Part shown: piece after piece, positions 27,762 to 36,565 of the stretch
Layout of the letters: the number at the start of each line of letters is the position of its first letter
Position numbering within the stretch: position 1 is the stretch's first letter
Source: Atopobium fossor DSM 15642
Lineage (GTDB): Bacteria; Actinomycetota; Coriobacteriia; Coriobacteriales; Atopobiaceae
Length of the DNA stretch: 64,000 nucleotides
Assembly: GCF_000483125.1 (NCBI RefSeq)
Contig: NZ_AXXR01000003.1
Coordinates: 62,001 to 126,000, forward strand
Direction of reading: 5' to 3'
Translations under genes and position numbers: made by a program
Notes under the pieces: model-generated
Database searches by the model: none
What the model was told of the DNA's origin: nothing
What the model saw: the letters and a program-made list of their open reading frames with translations, nothing else

Positions 27762-28415
27762 TCAAATGCGTTTTTCCTTATAAATTCCCTCTAATTTATA
27801 TTCTAACCAGTTACAGATATTTTTTGAATGGTCACCAATGCGTTCAAAGTATTTTGCAATCATAAGCGCATCAACCAACATGGGAACAGGTCCTTTTTGG
27901 CAGCGAATCTCTGTAACGATCTTCTCACGAGCATTTTTAAAAGAGTCATTTACTTTTTGATCGTGTGCCACAACTAAACGTGCTTTAGTGAGGTCATCTT
28001 CTGCATAGGCTTCCATTGCGGCATGCACCATATGTTGAGAACGTCGTCCAAGAGCCACCATACTGTCTTTTAGCCCCTGAGCAGGTGCCCATGAATCTGC
28101 CCTGACTATCTCGGCAATGTTGGCTGCCTGATCGCCAATACGTTCCATGTCACCAGCAATTTTAAGCACAGCAGAGACATGGCGTAAATCTGATGCAACG
28201 GGTTGCTGCATCAAGAGCAGCTTAAGGCATAAAGATTCTATTTCGCGCTCTTGTCTATCAATGTCATCATCGCCCTCAATAACACGTTCGAGAATATCTT
28301 CACGAGGGTCTTCCAACATATCTACACTTTGCGTAACAGCATCTTCAATTGACGTACCCATTACCAGCGTTTGCGCATCAAGCATTTCGAGCTGTGCATT
28401 AAATCTGTTCCTCAT
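27762..28415 (-). CDS. phoU: Phosphate transport system regulator PhoU
   Basis: Helical-bundle metal-binding protein that links the Pst transporter to the PhoR kinase and keeps it inactive when phosphate is plentiful. The 217 residues contain two PhoU repeats, with DDIDRQEREIESLCLKLL and DRMERIGDQAAN-like motifs (MERIGDQAANIAE, YFERIGDHSKNI). It is 5 bp from pstB and 15 bp from phoP, inside one operon. Confidence 0.95.
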   Translation of the reverse strand: MRNRFNAQLEMLDAQTLVMGTSIEDAVTQSVDMLEDPREDILERVIEGDDDIDRQEREIESLCLKLLLMQQPVASDLRHVSAVLKIAGDMERIGDQAANIAEIVRADSWAPAQGLKDSMVALGRRSQHMVHAAMEAYAEDDLTKARLVVAHDQKVNDSFKNAREKIVTEIRCQKGPVPMLVDALMIAKYFERIGDHSKNICNWLEYKLEGIYKEKRI

Positions 28416-28420
28416 GCAAT

Positions 28421-29185
28421 CTACCCAAACCTTCCTGAGATGTAATCTTCAGTACGCTTATCTTGCGGATGACTAAATAGCTCGTGAGTACCAGAAAACT
28501 CAACCATGTTACCCAAGAGAAAAAATGCACATCTATCTGAAATACGGGCCGCTTGTTGCATATTATGAGTGACCATAACAACGGTGTAATCACGCTTAAG
28601 TTCCTGACTCAAATCCTCAATCTTACCCGTAGAAATTGGATCCAAAGCACTTGTTGCCTCATCTAACAGCAAGACTTCGGGCTCAACAGCAAGGGCACGT
28701 GCAATGCATAAGCGCTGTTGTTGACCACCAGAAAGACCAAGCGCACTTTTGTGCAAACGATCTTTAAGCTCATCCCAAATAGCAGCTTTCTTGAGGGATT
28801 TCTCGATAATTTCTTCGAGCTGGTGGTGGTTACGAATGCCATGTGTTCGAGGGCCATACGCAACGTTATCAAAAACGCTCATAGGGAATGGATTTGGTTT
28901 TTGGAAAACCATTCCTACACGCCGGCGAAGCAGATTTACATCACAGTTGCGTGCATACATATCTTGATCATCAAGCGTGACCTTACCTTCAATGCGACAA
29001 CCTTCAACTAAATCATTCATGCGATTAAAGGTTCTGAGCAAAGTTGATTTACCACAACCCGATGGTCCAATAAAAGCCGTAATTTTATTTGAAGGAATAG
29101 ACATGCTAACGTCATGCAACGCCTGGAAATTCCCGTAATACAAATTTAGATTCTGAACACCAATTTTTTGAGTAAGCCCCAACAC
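28421..29185 (-). CDS. pstB: Phosphate ABC transporter ATP-binding protein
   Basis: ATPase of the high-affinity phosphate importer. The 254 residues carry Walker [10 protein letters not shown], the PstB-specific [10 protein letters not shown] segment, signature [16 protein letters not shown] and Walker [15 protein letters not shown]. Length is normal. It lies 41 bp after pstA. Confidence 0.96.
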   Translation of the reverse strand: MLGLTQKIGVQNLNLYYGNFQALHDVSMSIPSNKITAFIGPSGCGKSTLLRTFNRMNDLVEGCRIEGKVTLDDQDMYARNCDVNLLRRRVGMVFQKPNPFPMSVFDNVAYGPRTHGIRNHHQLEEIIEKSLKKAAIWDELKDRLHKSALGLSGGQQQRLCIARALAVEPEVLLLDEATSALDPISTGKIEDLSQELKRDYTVVMVTHNMQQAARISDRCAFFLLGNMVEFSGTHELFSHPQDKRTEDYISGRFG

Positions 29186-29226
29186 GACCCCTCCTTTTCC
29201 ATAGCCATGGATTGCATACAGATGTT

Positions 29227-30081
29227 TTACCTATGTTCTTTTGCGATTCTTCGTGCTACAAAAGCTGCCAAGCCATTTACCAAAAATGCCAGCATCAGCA
29301 AAATCACTGCAGTTGCATACGCTGCATCAAGATGCATGCCTTCGCTTGAGGTGACATACATATGTACTGCCATAGTACGTGCAGATCCAAATACATTGGA
29401 AGGAATCTGAGCAATCGTACCAGCTGTAAAGATTAATGCCGCAGATTCACCAATAATGCGGCCGATTGACAGGATAACGCCCCCCAAAATACCCGCAATA
29501 GCACTGGGCAACACTACCGAGAAAACCGTGCGCAAGCGGCCTGCTCCCAAACCAAAACTACCTTCGCGATACGAGTCAGGAACCGCAAGCAAAGCCTCTT
29601 CTGTTGTACGCATAATAGTTGGCAAAACCATGATAGAAAGCGTCATGCAACCCGAAAGCAAGGAAAGACCCCAGCGTAAAAAGGTAACGAAGAACAACAT
29701 ACCAAACAGTCCATAAACAATTGAAGGAATGCCTGTGAGGGTTTCCGCGGCGATGCGCACTATACGAACAAATCTATTGCCACGTGTGGTGTACTCAACC
29801 AAAAAAATAGCGGCCATGACACCTAAGGGCACCGCAATGACAAGCGTAAGCACTACAGCCAGCAGTGTATTGATAAGCGCGGGAACCATCGAGGTATTCT
29901 CGGATGTATACGCCCAAGCAAACATACCTGGCTTGATACTTGGGATACCTTTCACAAGTATGTATCCCACGATGGTTACGATGGTGGCAATACAAAAAAG
30001 CGCTGCTATGCGAACCAAAGCACCAAGCACATATGAAGATACTTTACGGCAAGGCGTTTTACCCATCTCTACAGAACTCAT
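29227..30081 (-). CDS. pstA: Phosphate ABC transporter permease PstA
   Basis: Inner-membrane subunit of the phosphate importer, 284 residues with six hydrophobic helices. The ABC permease loop appears as [40 protein letters not shown], where the EAA-type motif contacts PstB. The ATG overlaps the pstC stop (ATGA). It precedes pstB. Confidence 0.94.
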   Translation of the reverse strand: MSSVEMGKTPCRKVSSYVLGALVRIAALFCIATIVTIVGYILVKGIPSIKPGMFAWAYTSENTSMVPALINTLLAVVLTLVIAVPLGVMAAIFLVEYTTRGNRFVRIVRIAAETLTGIPSIVYGLFGMLFFVTFLRWGLSLLSGCMTLSIMVLPTIMRTTEEALLAVPDSYREGSFGLGAGRLRTVFSVVLPSAIAGILGGVILSIGRIIGESAALIFTAGTIAQIPSNVFGSARTMAVHMYVTSSEGMHLDAAYATAVILLMLAFLVNGLAAFVARRIAKEHR

Positions 30082-30947
30082 GCAGCACTCCTCGCCTTAA
30101 GAGCCGTAACCGTCAAATTGATAAGCAAGACAAAGACAAACAACACGACAGCTGTTGCGATAAGAGCTTCACGGTGTAGGTCGGCCGCATAGCCCATTTC
30201 CAGGACAACATTTGCGGTAAGCGTACGGACACCCCGCAGCATATTTGTTGGAATAATGGGCTGATTTCCTGCAATCATTACCACTGCCATGGTCTCGCCA
30301 ATGGCACGCCCTATGCCAAGCGTAATTGCAGCCAGCACACCCGAAGAAGCCGCAGGTAAAATGGTGCGGAATACGGCACGCTCATGATCTGCGCCAAGAG
30401 CACGTGCCCCCTCATAATAGCTATCTGGAACCGAATCCATTGCAGTCTTTGAAACCGAGACAATAGTGGGCAGCACCATAATTCCTAAAATAATACTGGC
30501 AGTAAGAAGACTCATACCTTGAACATGGAAGATGCTTCTAATAAGGGGAACCAATACCATCAAACCAAAGAAACCAAAGACAACAGAAGGAATTCCAGCC
30601 AGCAAATCAATGCCACGCGAAAGAACCTTTGCAATACTAGGCTTTGCAAACCTCGAAAGATATGCCGCAGTAAAAATGCCCAAAGGAACACCAATGATAA
30701 GTGCCCCAATTGTTACATACACACTTCCTAGAATCATAGGGAAGATGCCGTATATCTCCGATGAAGGTCTCCAAATCCTGCCAAGTAAAAACTTGGCAGG
30801 ACCAATAGTGCCAATGGCAGGTACACCACCTGCAAAAAGGAAAACACAAATCAGAATGACCGCAAGAATAGAAAGAGCAGCAGCCAGAGTAAACAGCACC
30901 TTCGCAACAAATTCCAAAGCATCATGTGCTTTTGAAAGGTTGCGCAT
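30078..30947 (-). CDS. pstC: Phosphate ABC transporter permease PstC
   Basis: Inner-membrane partner of PstA, about 289 residues with six helices. The EAA loop reads KTAMDSVPDSYYEGARALGADHERAVFRTILPAAS. The start is uncertain: the ATG at 30947 gives a usual N-terminus (MRNLSKAHDA), but the strongest GGAGG is 13 bases before it. An in-frame TTG at 30971 would overlap pstS. Gene order pstS-C-A-B is the classical one. Confidence 0.93.
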   Translation of the reverse strand: MRNLSKAHDALEFVAKVLFTLAAALSILAVILICVFLFAGGVPAIGTIGPAKFLLGRIWRPSSEIYGIFPMILGSVYVTIGALIIGVPLGIFTAAYLSRFAKPSIAKVLSRGIDLLAGIPSVVFGFFGLMVLVPLIRSIFHVQGMSLLTASIILGIMVLPTIVSVSKTAMDSVPDSYYEGARALGADHERAVFRTILPAASSGVLAAITLGIGRAIGETMAVVMIAGNQPIIPTNMLRGVRTLTANVVLEMGYAADLHREALIATAVVLFVFVLLINLTVTALKARSAA

Positions 30948-30952
30948 AGTAC

Positions 30953-31867
30953 TTATGCCACCTCCGACCAATCAGCGATTTCGCCCAAATAGATAGATCG
31001 AATCTGATCAGCCTTAAGACCAGAGAGGGCATTATCCTTATTGACAATTACTGCAATACCGTCCATAGCAATGCTCGTTGAAGAAACACCCTTTGCTTTC
31101 TCGGAATCCTTAAGTTCACGAGAAGCCATACCCAAGTCACACACGCCATCAATAGCACCCTGAACACCAGTGGATGAATCAGACTGCTGGACCTCAACAG
31201 ATACGCCGGGGTTAAGCTTTTGATATGCTTCTGCGAGTTTTTCCATAACGGGAGTTACCGAAGAAGAACCGGCAACCGTAATCTTGCCACTGATGTTGGA
31301 TGCAGTATACGCACTTTGATTATCTACAGCAGCAACATAGCCATTATCTTCGACAATCTTTTGTCCCTCCGAGGAAAGAATAAAGGCAAGAAAATCTTTT
31401 GCATTGTCACTGAGCTCAGAACCAGTAACAACGTTAAAGGGACGCGCTATTTTATAAGAACCATCCTTAACGGAGGTAGCAGTAGGTTCTACCCCATCAA
31501 CTGCAATGGCTTTTACGCTATCATCCAATGAGCCAAGAGAAATATATCCAATAGCGGCCTTATCGCCAGCAACCGTAGTCATAACAGTTGCAGTAGAGTT
31601 ACTTACAACAGCGCTTGATGTAGTAGCGTCATTGCCCTCTTTGTCTTCAATTTTAAGAAGCTCGATAAAAGCCCCGCGAGTTCCCGAACCATCCTCACGA
31701 GAAATTACAGAGATTGCACCAGTTGCGCCTGTAGATGAGCCTGTCTCAGCAGGTTGAGAAGAACCACAGGCGCTCAATCCAACCAAAGCAACCACACAAA
31801 GAGCAGCTGCTACCGTGCAGAAAAATCCACGTACCCGTAAGGTGCCTTGCATGAGCTTTTGTAACAT
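30953..31867 (-). CDS. pstS: Phosphate-binding lipoprotein PstS, circularly permuted
   Basis: Extracytoplasmic phosphate receptor of the Pst importer, about 304 residues with a signal peptide and lipobox LSAC near residue 34. The order of segments is rotated relative to classical PstS. The block VISREDGSGTRGAF through GYISLGSLDDSV and RPFNVVTGSELS, normally the second half, comes first. ITVAGSSSVTPVMEKLAEAYQ through SRELKDSEKAKG and the terminal LGEIADWSEV, normally the first half, come last. The protein ends where a classical PstS would be mid-domain. All phosphate-site segments are present. I recall streptococcal PstS with this same order. Confidence 0.93.
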   Translation of the reverse strand: MLQKLMQGTLRVRGFFCTVAAALCVVALVGLSACGSSQPAETGSSTGATGAISVISREDGSGTRGAFIELLKIEDKEGNDATTSSAVVSNSTATVMTTVAGDKAAIGYISLGSLDDSVKAIAVDGVEPTATSVKDGSYKIARPFNVVTGSELSDNAKDFLAFILSSEGQKIVEDNGYVAAVDNQSAYTASNISGKITVAGSSSVTPVMEKLAEAYQKLNPGVSVEVQQSDSSTGVQGAIDGVCDLGMASRELKDSEKAKGVSSTSIAMDGIAVIVNKDNALSGLKADQIRSIYLGEIADWSEVA

Positions 31868-31895
31868 ATGCGAACCACTTCCTTTTTTGTTTTCA

Positions 31896-31920
31896 TGTTG
31901 AACGGTACGGACGTTCAACA
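31896..31920. repeat. 9-7-9 perfect inverted repeat in the pstS leader
   Basis: TGTTGAACG-N7-CGTTCAACA lies about 30 bp before the pstS start codon, between the Pho box and the ribosome-binding site. It could be a second regulator site or form a hairpin in the mRNA leader. No T-run follows on the pstS strand. Confidence 0.7.
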
Positions 31921-31938
31921 AAAACAATAGAAGTCGCA

Positions 31939-31977
31939 TGTCAAAGGCAGGTTTTTAAAATGTCAAATATTTGTAAA
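31939..31977 (-). promoter_or_regulatory. Pho box: three direct repeats in 11-bp phase
   Basis: On the minus strand TTTACA (31972-31977), TTGACA (31961-31966) and TTGACA (31939-31944) start at intervals of 11 and 22 bp. This is the phasing of PhoP-type TT(A/T)ACA boxes, with one slot degenerate. They lie upstream of pstS and are the likely target of the phoP product. Confidence 0.7.
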
Positions 31978-32021
31978 GCTCCGTATAATAAAACGCGCAT
32001 CTCCAAAAGCAAGTATGCCTC

Positions 32022-32291
32022 TTAGTGTGGAAAAATAGCCAACACACAATCAATAATGCCCATGAGAATAAAGAGTAGTGAGAGCAACTTGCTGTTTTTC
32101 TTGGGATTGATGATGAACTCTGTAATTCCAAACGCAACAAAACACATGCCCATGGTCATCTGGCTCATGCGATAATTGTACGCATTAAAAGTCAGGGCAA
32201 ATAAGTTGTAGCCAATCATAATAAGTATGCAAGCAAACTCAATAGAGGTACCTACGGGATGCGCCATAAAGCGCGCTTTTAAACGTTTCAT
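32022..32291 (-). CDS. Small membrane protein, 89 aa
   Basis: I do not recognise this family. Three predicted helices: VGTSIEFACILIMIGYNLFALTF, a Met-rich MSQMTMGMCFVAFGITEFII and LLSLLFILMGIIDCVLAIF. The N-terminus is basic. Its ATG overlaps the stop of the next upstream gene (ATGA), so the two are coupled. It lies just upstream of the pst locus on the same strand, but the Pho box separates them. Confidence 0.65.
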   Translation of the reverse strand: MKRLKARFMAHPVGTSIEFACILIMIGYNLFALTFNAYNYRMSQMTMGMCFVAFGITEFIINPKKNSKLLSLLFILMGIIDCVLAIFPH

Positions 32292-32599
32292 ACAGACATC
32301 ACCATAAAAATCACCGCGTGAGCAATCAAAATAATGCCCAATACCACACCCAAGATACATCTGAATCTGCCAAGGTTATCCAGCTTTTCAAAATTAAAGC
32401 GTGCATCATTAACCGTATATGCAATAAAATACGCACCCACTAAAACCTGTAGTAAGCGTACGGGCCAACCCTTAAATTGGTAGCTCGCTAAAACCCAAGC
32501 AAGCATCAAAACTGTACCAATTCCAAGCGTCACACGCTTATATTTAAGATCTTGTGCGTACTCATCACGAAACTTTTGGTCTCTAACAACCTTCTTCAT
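32288..32599 (-). CDS. Small membrane protein, 103 aa
   Basis: Unrecognised. A charged N-terminus (MKKVVRDQKFRDEYAQDLKYKR) leads into three hydrophobic segments: VTLGIGTVLMLAWVLASY, LLQVLVGAYFIAYTV and FRCILGVVLGIILIAHAVIFM. GGATG precedes the ATG at 32599. It overlaps the 89-aa partner by 4 bp and is first of the pair. The two may form a complex, an inference from coupling. Confidence 0.65.
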   Translation of the reverse strand: MKKVVRDQKFRDEYAQDLKYKRVTLGIGTVLMLAWVLASYQFKGWPVRLLQVLVGAYFIAYTVNDARFNFEKLDNLGRFRCILGVVLGIILIAHAVIFMVMSV

Positions 32600-32830
32600 G
32601 CAACATCCTTTATGCCCCGCAAGGCTTAAATCATCCAAATGATGCTCCTAATCATAATGGATTGAGCTCCTCCATACACCGTCTGTCTTTTGCTAAGAAG
32701 TCCAATGGAGTAAGCGCTGGATTATCGGTGCAAAAAGCCAAGACCACATAACCATGCAGTCTCGGCAAAGAATGTTAATCTGGATAATCTTGCTTGGGTT
32801 TCTCGCCCAGGGTAGCAAGCTTATTACACC

Positions 32831-33400
32831 TTAACGGATAACCTTTACACGCGTTCCATCATCTGCAGGCTTAGCATCGGGAGGGGTAACAATACCGCCA
32901 AACACCATCTGTGCCACCAGCTTAAAGCCCTCGGGGATATCAAACAGTTCTGCAATCTTTTGATCAATAACGGGATTGTAGTGCTGCAAGTTTGCACCAA
33001 TACCCTGCTCTGCAAAAGCAGACCAAATATTAGACTGAAGCATACCGTTTGCCTGGTTAGCCCAGATAGGGAAATTTGCAGCATAGGGAGCAAATTGCTC
33101 CTGCATTGTCTTTACCTTGTTCTCGTCAATGTAAAACAAGACACTACCAGCACCGCCCTTAAAACCATCAATCTTCTCACGAGCAACCTTACCATCAAAA
33201 GCATCATAGATAGCATCCCAGAGCTCATCCTGCTTTTTGCCCATTACCACAAAGGCCTGAGCGCTCTTCATATTAAAGGCATCGGGAGTCAGCGCGGTAG
33301 CACGCTTAACAATGTTGATAACCTCCTCATCAGAGATAGGAAGCTGCTTATTAAGAGCATACACCGTACGGCGCTTCTCAAGAGCATCAAACAAAGACAT
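32831..33400 (-). CDS. Nitroreductase family protein (Frm2/HBN1-like)
   Basis: FMN-dependent oxidoreductase of 189 residues. The N-terminal RRTVYALNKQLPISDEEVINIVKRA and the NMKSAQAFVVMG segment match the FMN-binding part. The FDIPEGFKLVAQMVFG ending is characteristic of the short Frm2-type subgroup, linked in yeast to lipid or nitroaromatic response. The physiological substrate is unknown. It stands alone, divergent from the 3-hydroxyacyl-CoA dehydrogenase gene. Confidence 0.85.
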   Translation of the reverse strand: MSLFDALEKRRTVYALNKQLPISDEEVINIVKRATALTPDAFNMKSAQAFVVMGKKQDELWDAIYDAFDGKVAREKIDGFKGGAGSVLFYIDENKVKTMQEQFAPYAANFPIWANQANGMLQSNIWSAFAEQGIGANLQHYNPVIDQKIAELFDIPEGFKLVAQMVFGGIVTPPDAKPADDGTRVKVIR

Positions 33401-33615
33401 GGTTGGATCCTTCCTTATAGAGCCGAGGAAACTTTGCCTCAGTCCGCATTCTTTTGTGATTATTCTAGGTATCCCCCTTTAAATTTGGTTGTATACAATC
33501 TTTTTTTTGAGAATTGCGAAATATCTGTTTTGAAACGCATATTGTGGGCAGAAGGGCTGTAGTTCCAACATACACAACGCGCATCCCGCGCGTTTTATAA
33601 GAAAGAAGGTTTGTC

Positions 33616-34551
33616 ATGAGCTTTAAGAAGGTTACGGTAGCAGGCGGCGGCGTTTTGGGCAGCCAGATTGCATTCCAAACTGCATTTAAGGGTTTTGACA
33701 CCACAGTATGGCTACGTTCTGAGGATTCTATTAAGCGTGCTCAGCCTAAGTTTGATCGCCTGCGCGATATTTACTTGGGTATTCTTGAAGATGCAAAGAC
33801 TAATGAAAATATCGCCTGGCCCGCAAGCTGGGGTGTAAAGCCTGATGCTAATGGCATTGATGCTCTTAAGGAGCAGGTGCTCAAGGCATACAACGGCCTT
33901 AAGCTCACCACCAGCTACGAAGAGGCTGCAAATGTAGACTTTGTTATTGAATCTATTGCAGAAGATCCCGCGCAAAAGACCGCATTTTATCAGGAGCTTG
34001 CAAAGTACCTCCCCGAGCGCACCGTTGTAGCAACTAACTCCTCTACCATGCTTCCTAGCACTTTTGCTCAGGCTACTGGTCGCCCTGAGAAATACTTGGC
34101 CTTGCACTTTGCAAACGAGATTTGGGCTCACAACACTGGCGAGGTCATGGGTCATGCTGGCACAGAGCAAAAGTATTACGATATGGTTGTAGAATTTGCA
34201 GATCAAATTGGCATGGTTCCCCTACAACTCCACAAGGAGCAGCCAGGATACATCCTCAATTCTATGCTCGTTCCCTTCCTTAACTCCAGTCTCGCGCTTT
34301 GGGCTAACGATGTCTCTGATCCAGAGACTATCGATAAAACCTGGATGCTTGGCACAGGTGCCCCCGCTGGTCCTTTCCGCATCCTAGACATTGTTGGTTT
34401 GACCACTGCTTACAACATCAATGTCATGCAGCCTGACGCATCAGATCCCACTTCTTTGCATGCAAAAATTGCTGCAAAGCTTAAAGCCAAGATTGATGCT
34501 GGTGAGCTTGGCATTAATGCAGGCAAGGGCTTTTACAACTACAGCAAGTAA
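33616..34551 (+). CDS. 3-hydroxyacyl-CoA dehydrogenase family protein
   Basis: NAD-dependent oxidation of a 3-hydroxyacyl-CoA, or the reverse reaction. The 311 residues open KVTVAGGGVLGSQIAFQTAFKG, a Rossmann GxGxxG-type motif with GGGVLG. NSSTMLPS, the HFANEIW segment at the catalytic His and a C-terminal NAGKGFYNY follow. Length is typical of 3-hydroxybutyryl-CoA dehydrogenases. No other butyrate-pathway gene lies nearby, so its role is unclear. A Rho-independent terminator follows at 34597-34630. Confidence 0.88.
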   Translation: MSFKKVTVAGGGVLGSQIAFQTAFKGFDTTVWLRSEDSIKRAQPKFDRLRDIYLGILEDAKTNENIAWPASWGVKPDANGIDALKEQVLKAYNGLKLTTSYEEAANVDFVIESIAEDPAQKTAFYQELAKYLPERTVVATNSSTMLPSTFAQATGRPEKYLALHFANEIWAHNTGEVMGHAGTEQKYYDMVVEFADQIGMVPLQLHKEQPGYILNSMLVPFLNSSLALWANDVSDPETIDKTWMLGTGAPAGPFRILDIVGLTTAYNINVMQPDASDPTSLHAKIAAKLKAKIDAGELGINAGKGFYNYSK

Positions 34552-34596
34552 GACCATGTAAGTTTTCGAGTTTTCTTGTCAATAAACCTTTTACGA

Positions 34597-34630
34597 GAAG
34601 GGCCTCCTTTTATGAGGAGGTCCTTCTTTG
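34597..34630 (+). terminator. Rho-independent terminator of the hydroxyacyl-CoA dehydrogenase gene
   Basis: GAAGGGCCTCCT (34597-34608) pairs with AGGAGGTCCTTC (34615-34626) around a 6-base loop, with one G-T pair. A short T-rich stretch follows. It lies 45 bp after the stop codon. Confidence 0.8.
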
Positions 34631-34666
34631 ATTCGCATAAATTTTTATGAAATACTACGTCAACTT

Positions 34667-35998
34667 TTAATGCTTTTTACCTGCAGCAACGCTATACATC
34701 CAGCCAAGCAAAAAGGTTACAACCGAAGGAATAAGCCAAGCCAAGCTAAGCTTTGCCAAAGGAAGCACATCAAACACAATCCACGTCTTTGGAGCAAAAC
34801 CGTTTCTTATAGCTACAGAAGCACTAATAATGATACACACTGCCACAGTAAGCCTCCATGCAAGTGCAGTAGCAGGCTTAATCCCACCAGCAAGTCCCAT
34901 TATCATCAGAATAATTGTAACGGGGTACAAGGCAGAAAGCACTGGTACCGAATATGCCAAAATAGCGTCAAGACCAAAGTTAGCAAATGCAGCAGAAACT
35001 AAAACAGTAATAATTGTGAGCTGCTTATAACTTAGATGCTCCCCTACCTCCGTAGTAACAAAGTATTCGGAAATAGAACTAACAAGACCAACGCACACAT
35101 TAAGACAGGCAATTAAAAAGATTGCCGCCACCAATACAGACCCAGCAACTCCATACTGCATATTGGCTGCAGAAGAAATAATATCCGCACCATTTACAGT
35201 AGCACCAACTAAAGGACCGGTGGTTAAACCAATAAAACCCATGCCGATGTATACCGCTGCCATAATAATGCCAGCAACAATACCAGAGTAAATCACCTGA
35301 CCAGAAATAGCGTTAGGATCTTCCAGCCCTAGAGACTTAATATTTAATGCAACTACTACACCAAAGGCAAGAGTGCCCAGCATATCCATAGTTTCATAGC
35401 CGCGAATAAAGCCTGTTGCTGCTGGATTAGAAGCATAGGCGGCCACCTGAGTGAGCTCTGGAGTGGCAGGTGGAAACATGAGCGTTTTACCTACAAGCAA
35501 CGTAATAAGAACAATAAGAGCGGGACCAGAAAACGTACCCATAAGTTTATTGAGCATAGTAGGTCGCATTGCCAGTGCAAAAGCTGCCGCAAAAAATGCA
35601 AGCGTAAAAAGCACCTGTGCAAGGGCTACGCCATCCTGAGAAAGGTCCAATAACGGCAATAACATCCTAAAAGACGTAGAGGCTGTACGGGGTATTGCCA
35701 AAAACGGACCAATTGATAAATAAACAAGTGCCATAAACACTTTGGAAAATACCGGATGAATCAGATTGCCCAATTGCGCTGCAGAACCAATCTTTGCAAC
35801 AGCAGCGATGGTCAAAATAGGCAATCCAACTGCAGAAACAATAAATCCAGCTAAAGCAGGAATTGCAGCAGTACCAGCTTGAGCGCCAACCATAGGAGCA
35901 AGAATAAGATTGCCAGCACCGAAGAGCATCGAGAAAAGGGTAATGCCAACTACGATGGAGTTTTTTGTACTTAAGCGCATGGCAGTCTGCTCTTGCAT
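34667..35998 (-). CDS. brnQ: Branched-chain amino acid transporter BrnQ/LivII
   Basis: Sodium-coupled symporter for Leu, Ile and Val. The 443 residues hold about 12 membrane helices; the start (TKNSIVVGITLFSMLFGAGNLILAP) is the family signature and FLAIPRTASTSF follows. AAAGGAAG precedes the ATG. The gene is alone, converging on the hydroxyacyl-CoA dehydrogenase gene with 115 bp between stops. Confidence 0.92.
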   Translation of the reverse strand: MQEQTAMRLSTKNSIVVGITLFSMLFGAGNLILAPMVGAQAGTAAIPALAGFIVSAVGLPILTIAAVAKIGSAAQLGNLIHPVFSKVFMALVYLSIGPFLAIPRTASTSFRMLLPLLDLSQDGVALAQVLFTLAFFAAAFALAMRPTMLNKLMGTFSGPALIVLITLLVGKTLMFPPATPELTQVAAYASNPAATGFIRGYETMDMLGTLAFGVVVALNIKSLGLEDPNAISGQVIYSGIVAGIIMAAVYIGMGFIGLTTGPLVGATVNGADIISSAANMQYGVAGSVLVAAIFLIACLNVCVGLVSSISEYFVTTEVGEHLSYKQLTIITVLVSAAFANFGLDAILAYSVPVLSALYPVTIILMIMGLAGGIKPATALAWRLTVAVCIIISASVAIRNGFAPKTWIVFDVLPLAKLSLAWLIPSVVTFLLGWMYSVAAGKKH

Positions 35999-36075
35999 GG
36001 GCTTCCTTTGTTCGTTTGGATAATAATTATCCTACGTTATCAAAAAAAGCCCTGTAGCACACTGCGAAGAAACAA

Positions 36076-36555
36076 TTATTTATCCTGATGTTTTCTATAC
36101 TCTTCAAGCTGCTCCACATAGGTACCACCCTGCTTTTTAAATGCAGCATTGATCACTATGGTATGCATTGCCAAGATGAGTAGGTAGAGAATTACAAACG
36201 TAACCCATGCGGCAATATTAGTAACAGGCAGCCACATACCAAACCATGCACAACCAAAGAGCACCACAAAATAGCTCAGACCAAAGCCTAAGATACGTAG
36301 CGTGTAGTGTAATGAAGCCAGAATCTTGGTATCGTAGTCAAACCAAAATTCTTGCAAAATTCCTCCGGCAACTCCTGCAACAATAATGCTTGCTATGAGG
36401 TTGTTATGCAAAAAGGATCCTTTCATAACATAATCCAGAAGCACCCCCACCACAAGCATGACAACAGCTAGAACGCATCCCTGTGCTGCACCGCGCAACA
36501 TACGAGTAAAAGCATTGTTTTTTTCGTGAGAAGATTCTGCAAAATAGAAACCCAT
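36076..36555 (-). CDS. DUF3021 family membrane protein
   Basis: 159-residue protein with four hydrophobic helices (VLAVVMLVVGVLLDYV, LIASIIVAGVAGGIL, LRILGFGLSYFVVLFGCAWF, AAWVTFVILYLLILAMHTIV) and a charged C-terminal tail. DUF3021 proteins are typically paired with a LytTR regulator, as here: the LytTR gene ends 10 bp upstream. It may hold the regulator at the membrane; that is inferred from other pairs. Confidence 0.85.
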   Translation of the reverse strand: MGFYFAESSHEKNNAFTRMLRGAAQGCVLAVVMLVVGVLLDYVMKGSFLHNNLIASIIVAGVAGGILQEFWFDYDTKILASLHYTLRILGFGLSYFVVLFGCAWFGMWLPVTNIAAWVTFVILYLLILAMHTIVINAAFKKQGGTYVEQLEEYRKHQDK

Positions 36556-36565
36556 AGCACTCTCC

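Noticed and set aside
25659-31867. Reading the pst-pho run as two unrelated operons
   Set aside because: Gaps are 5-41 bp or overlaps from pstS through phoR, with no terminator, so one transcription unit is simpler.
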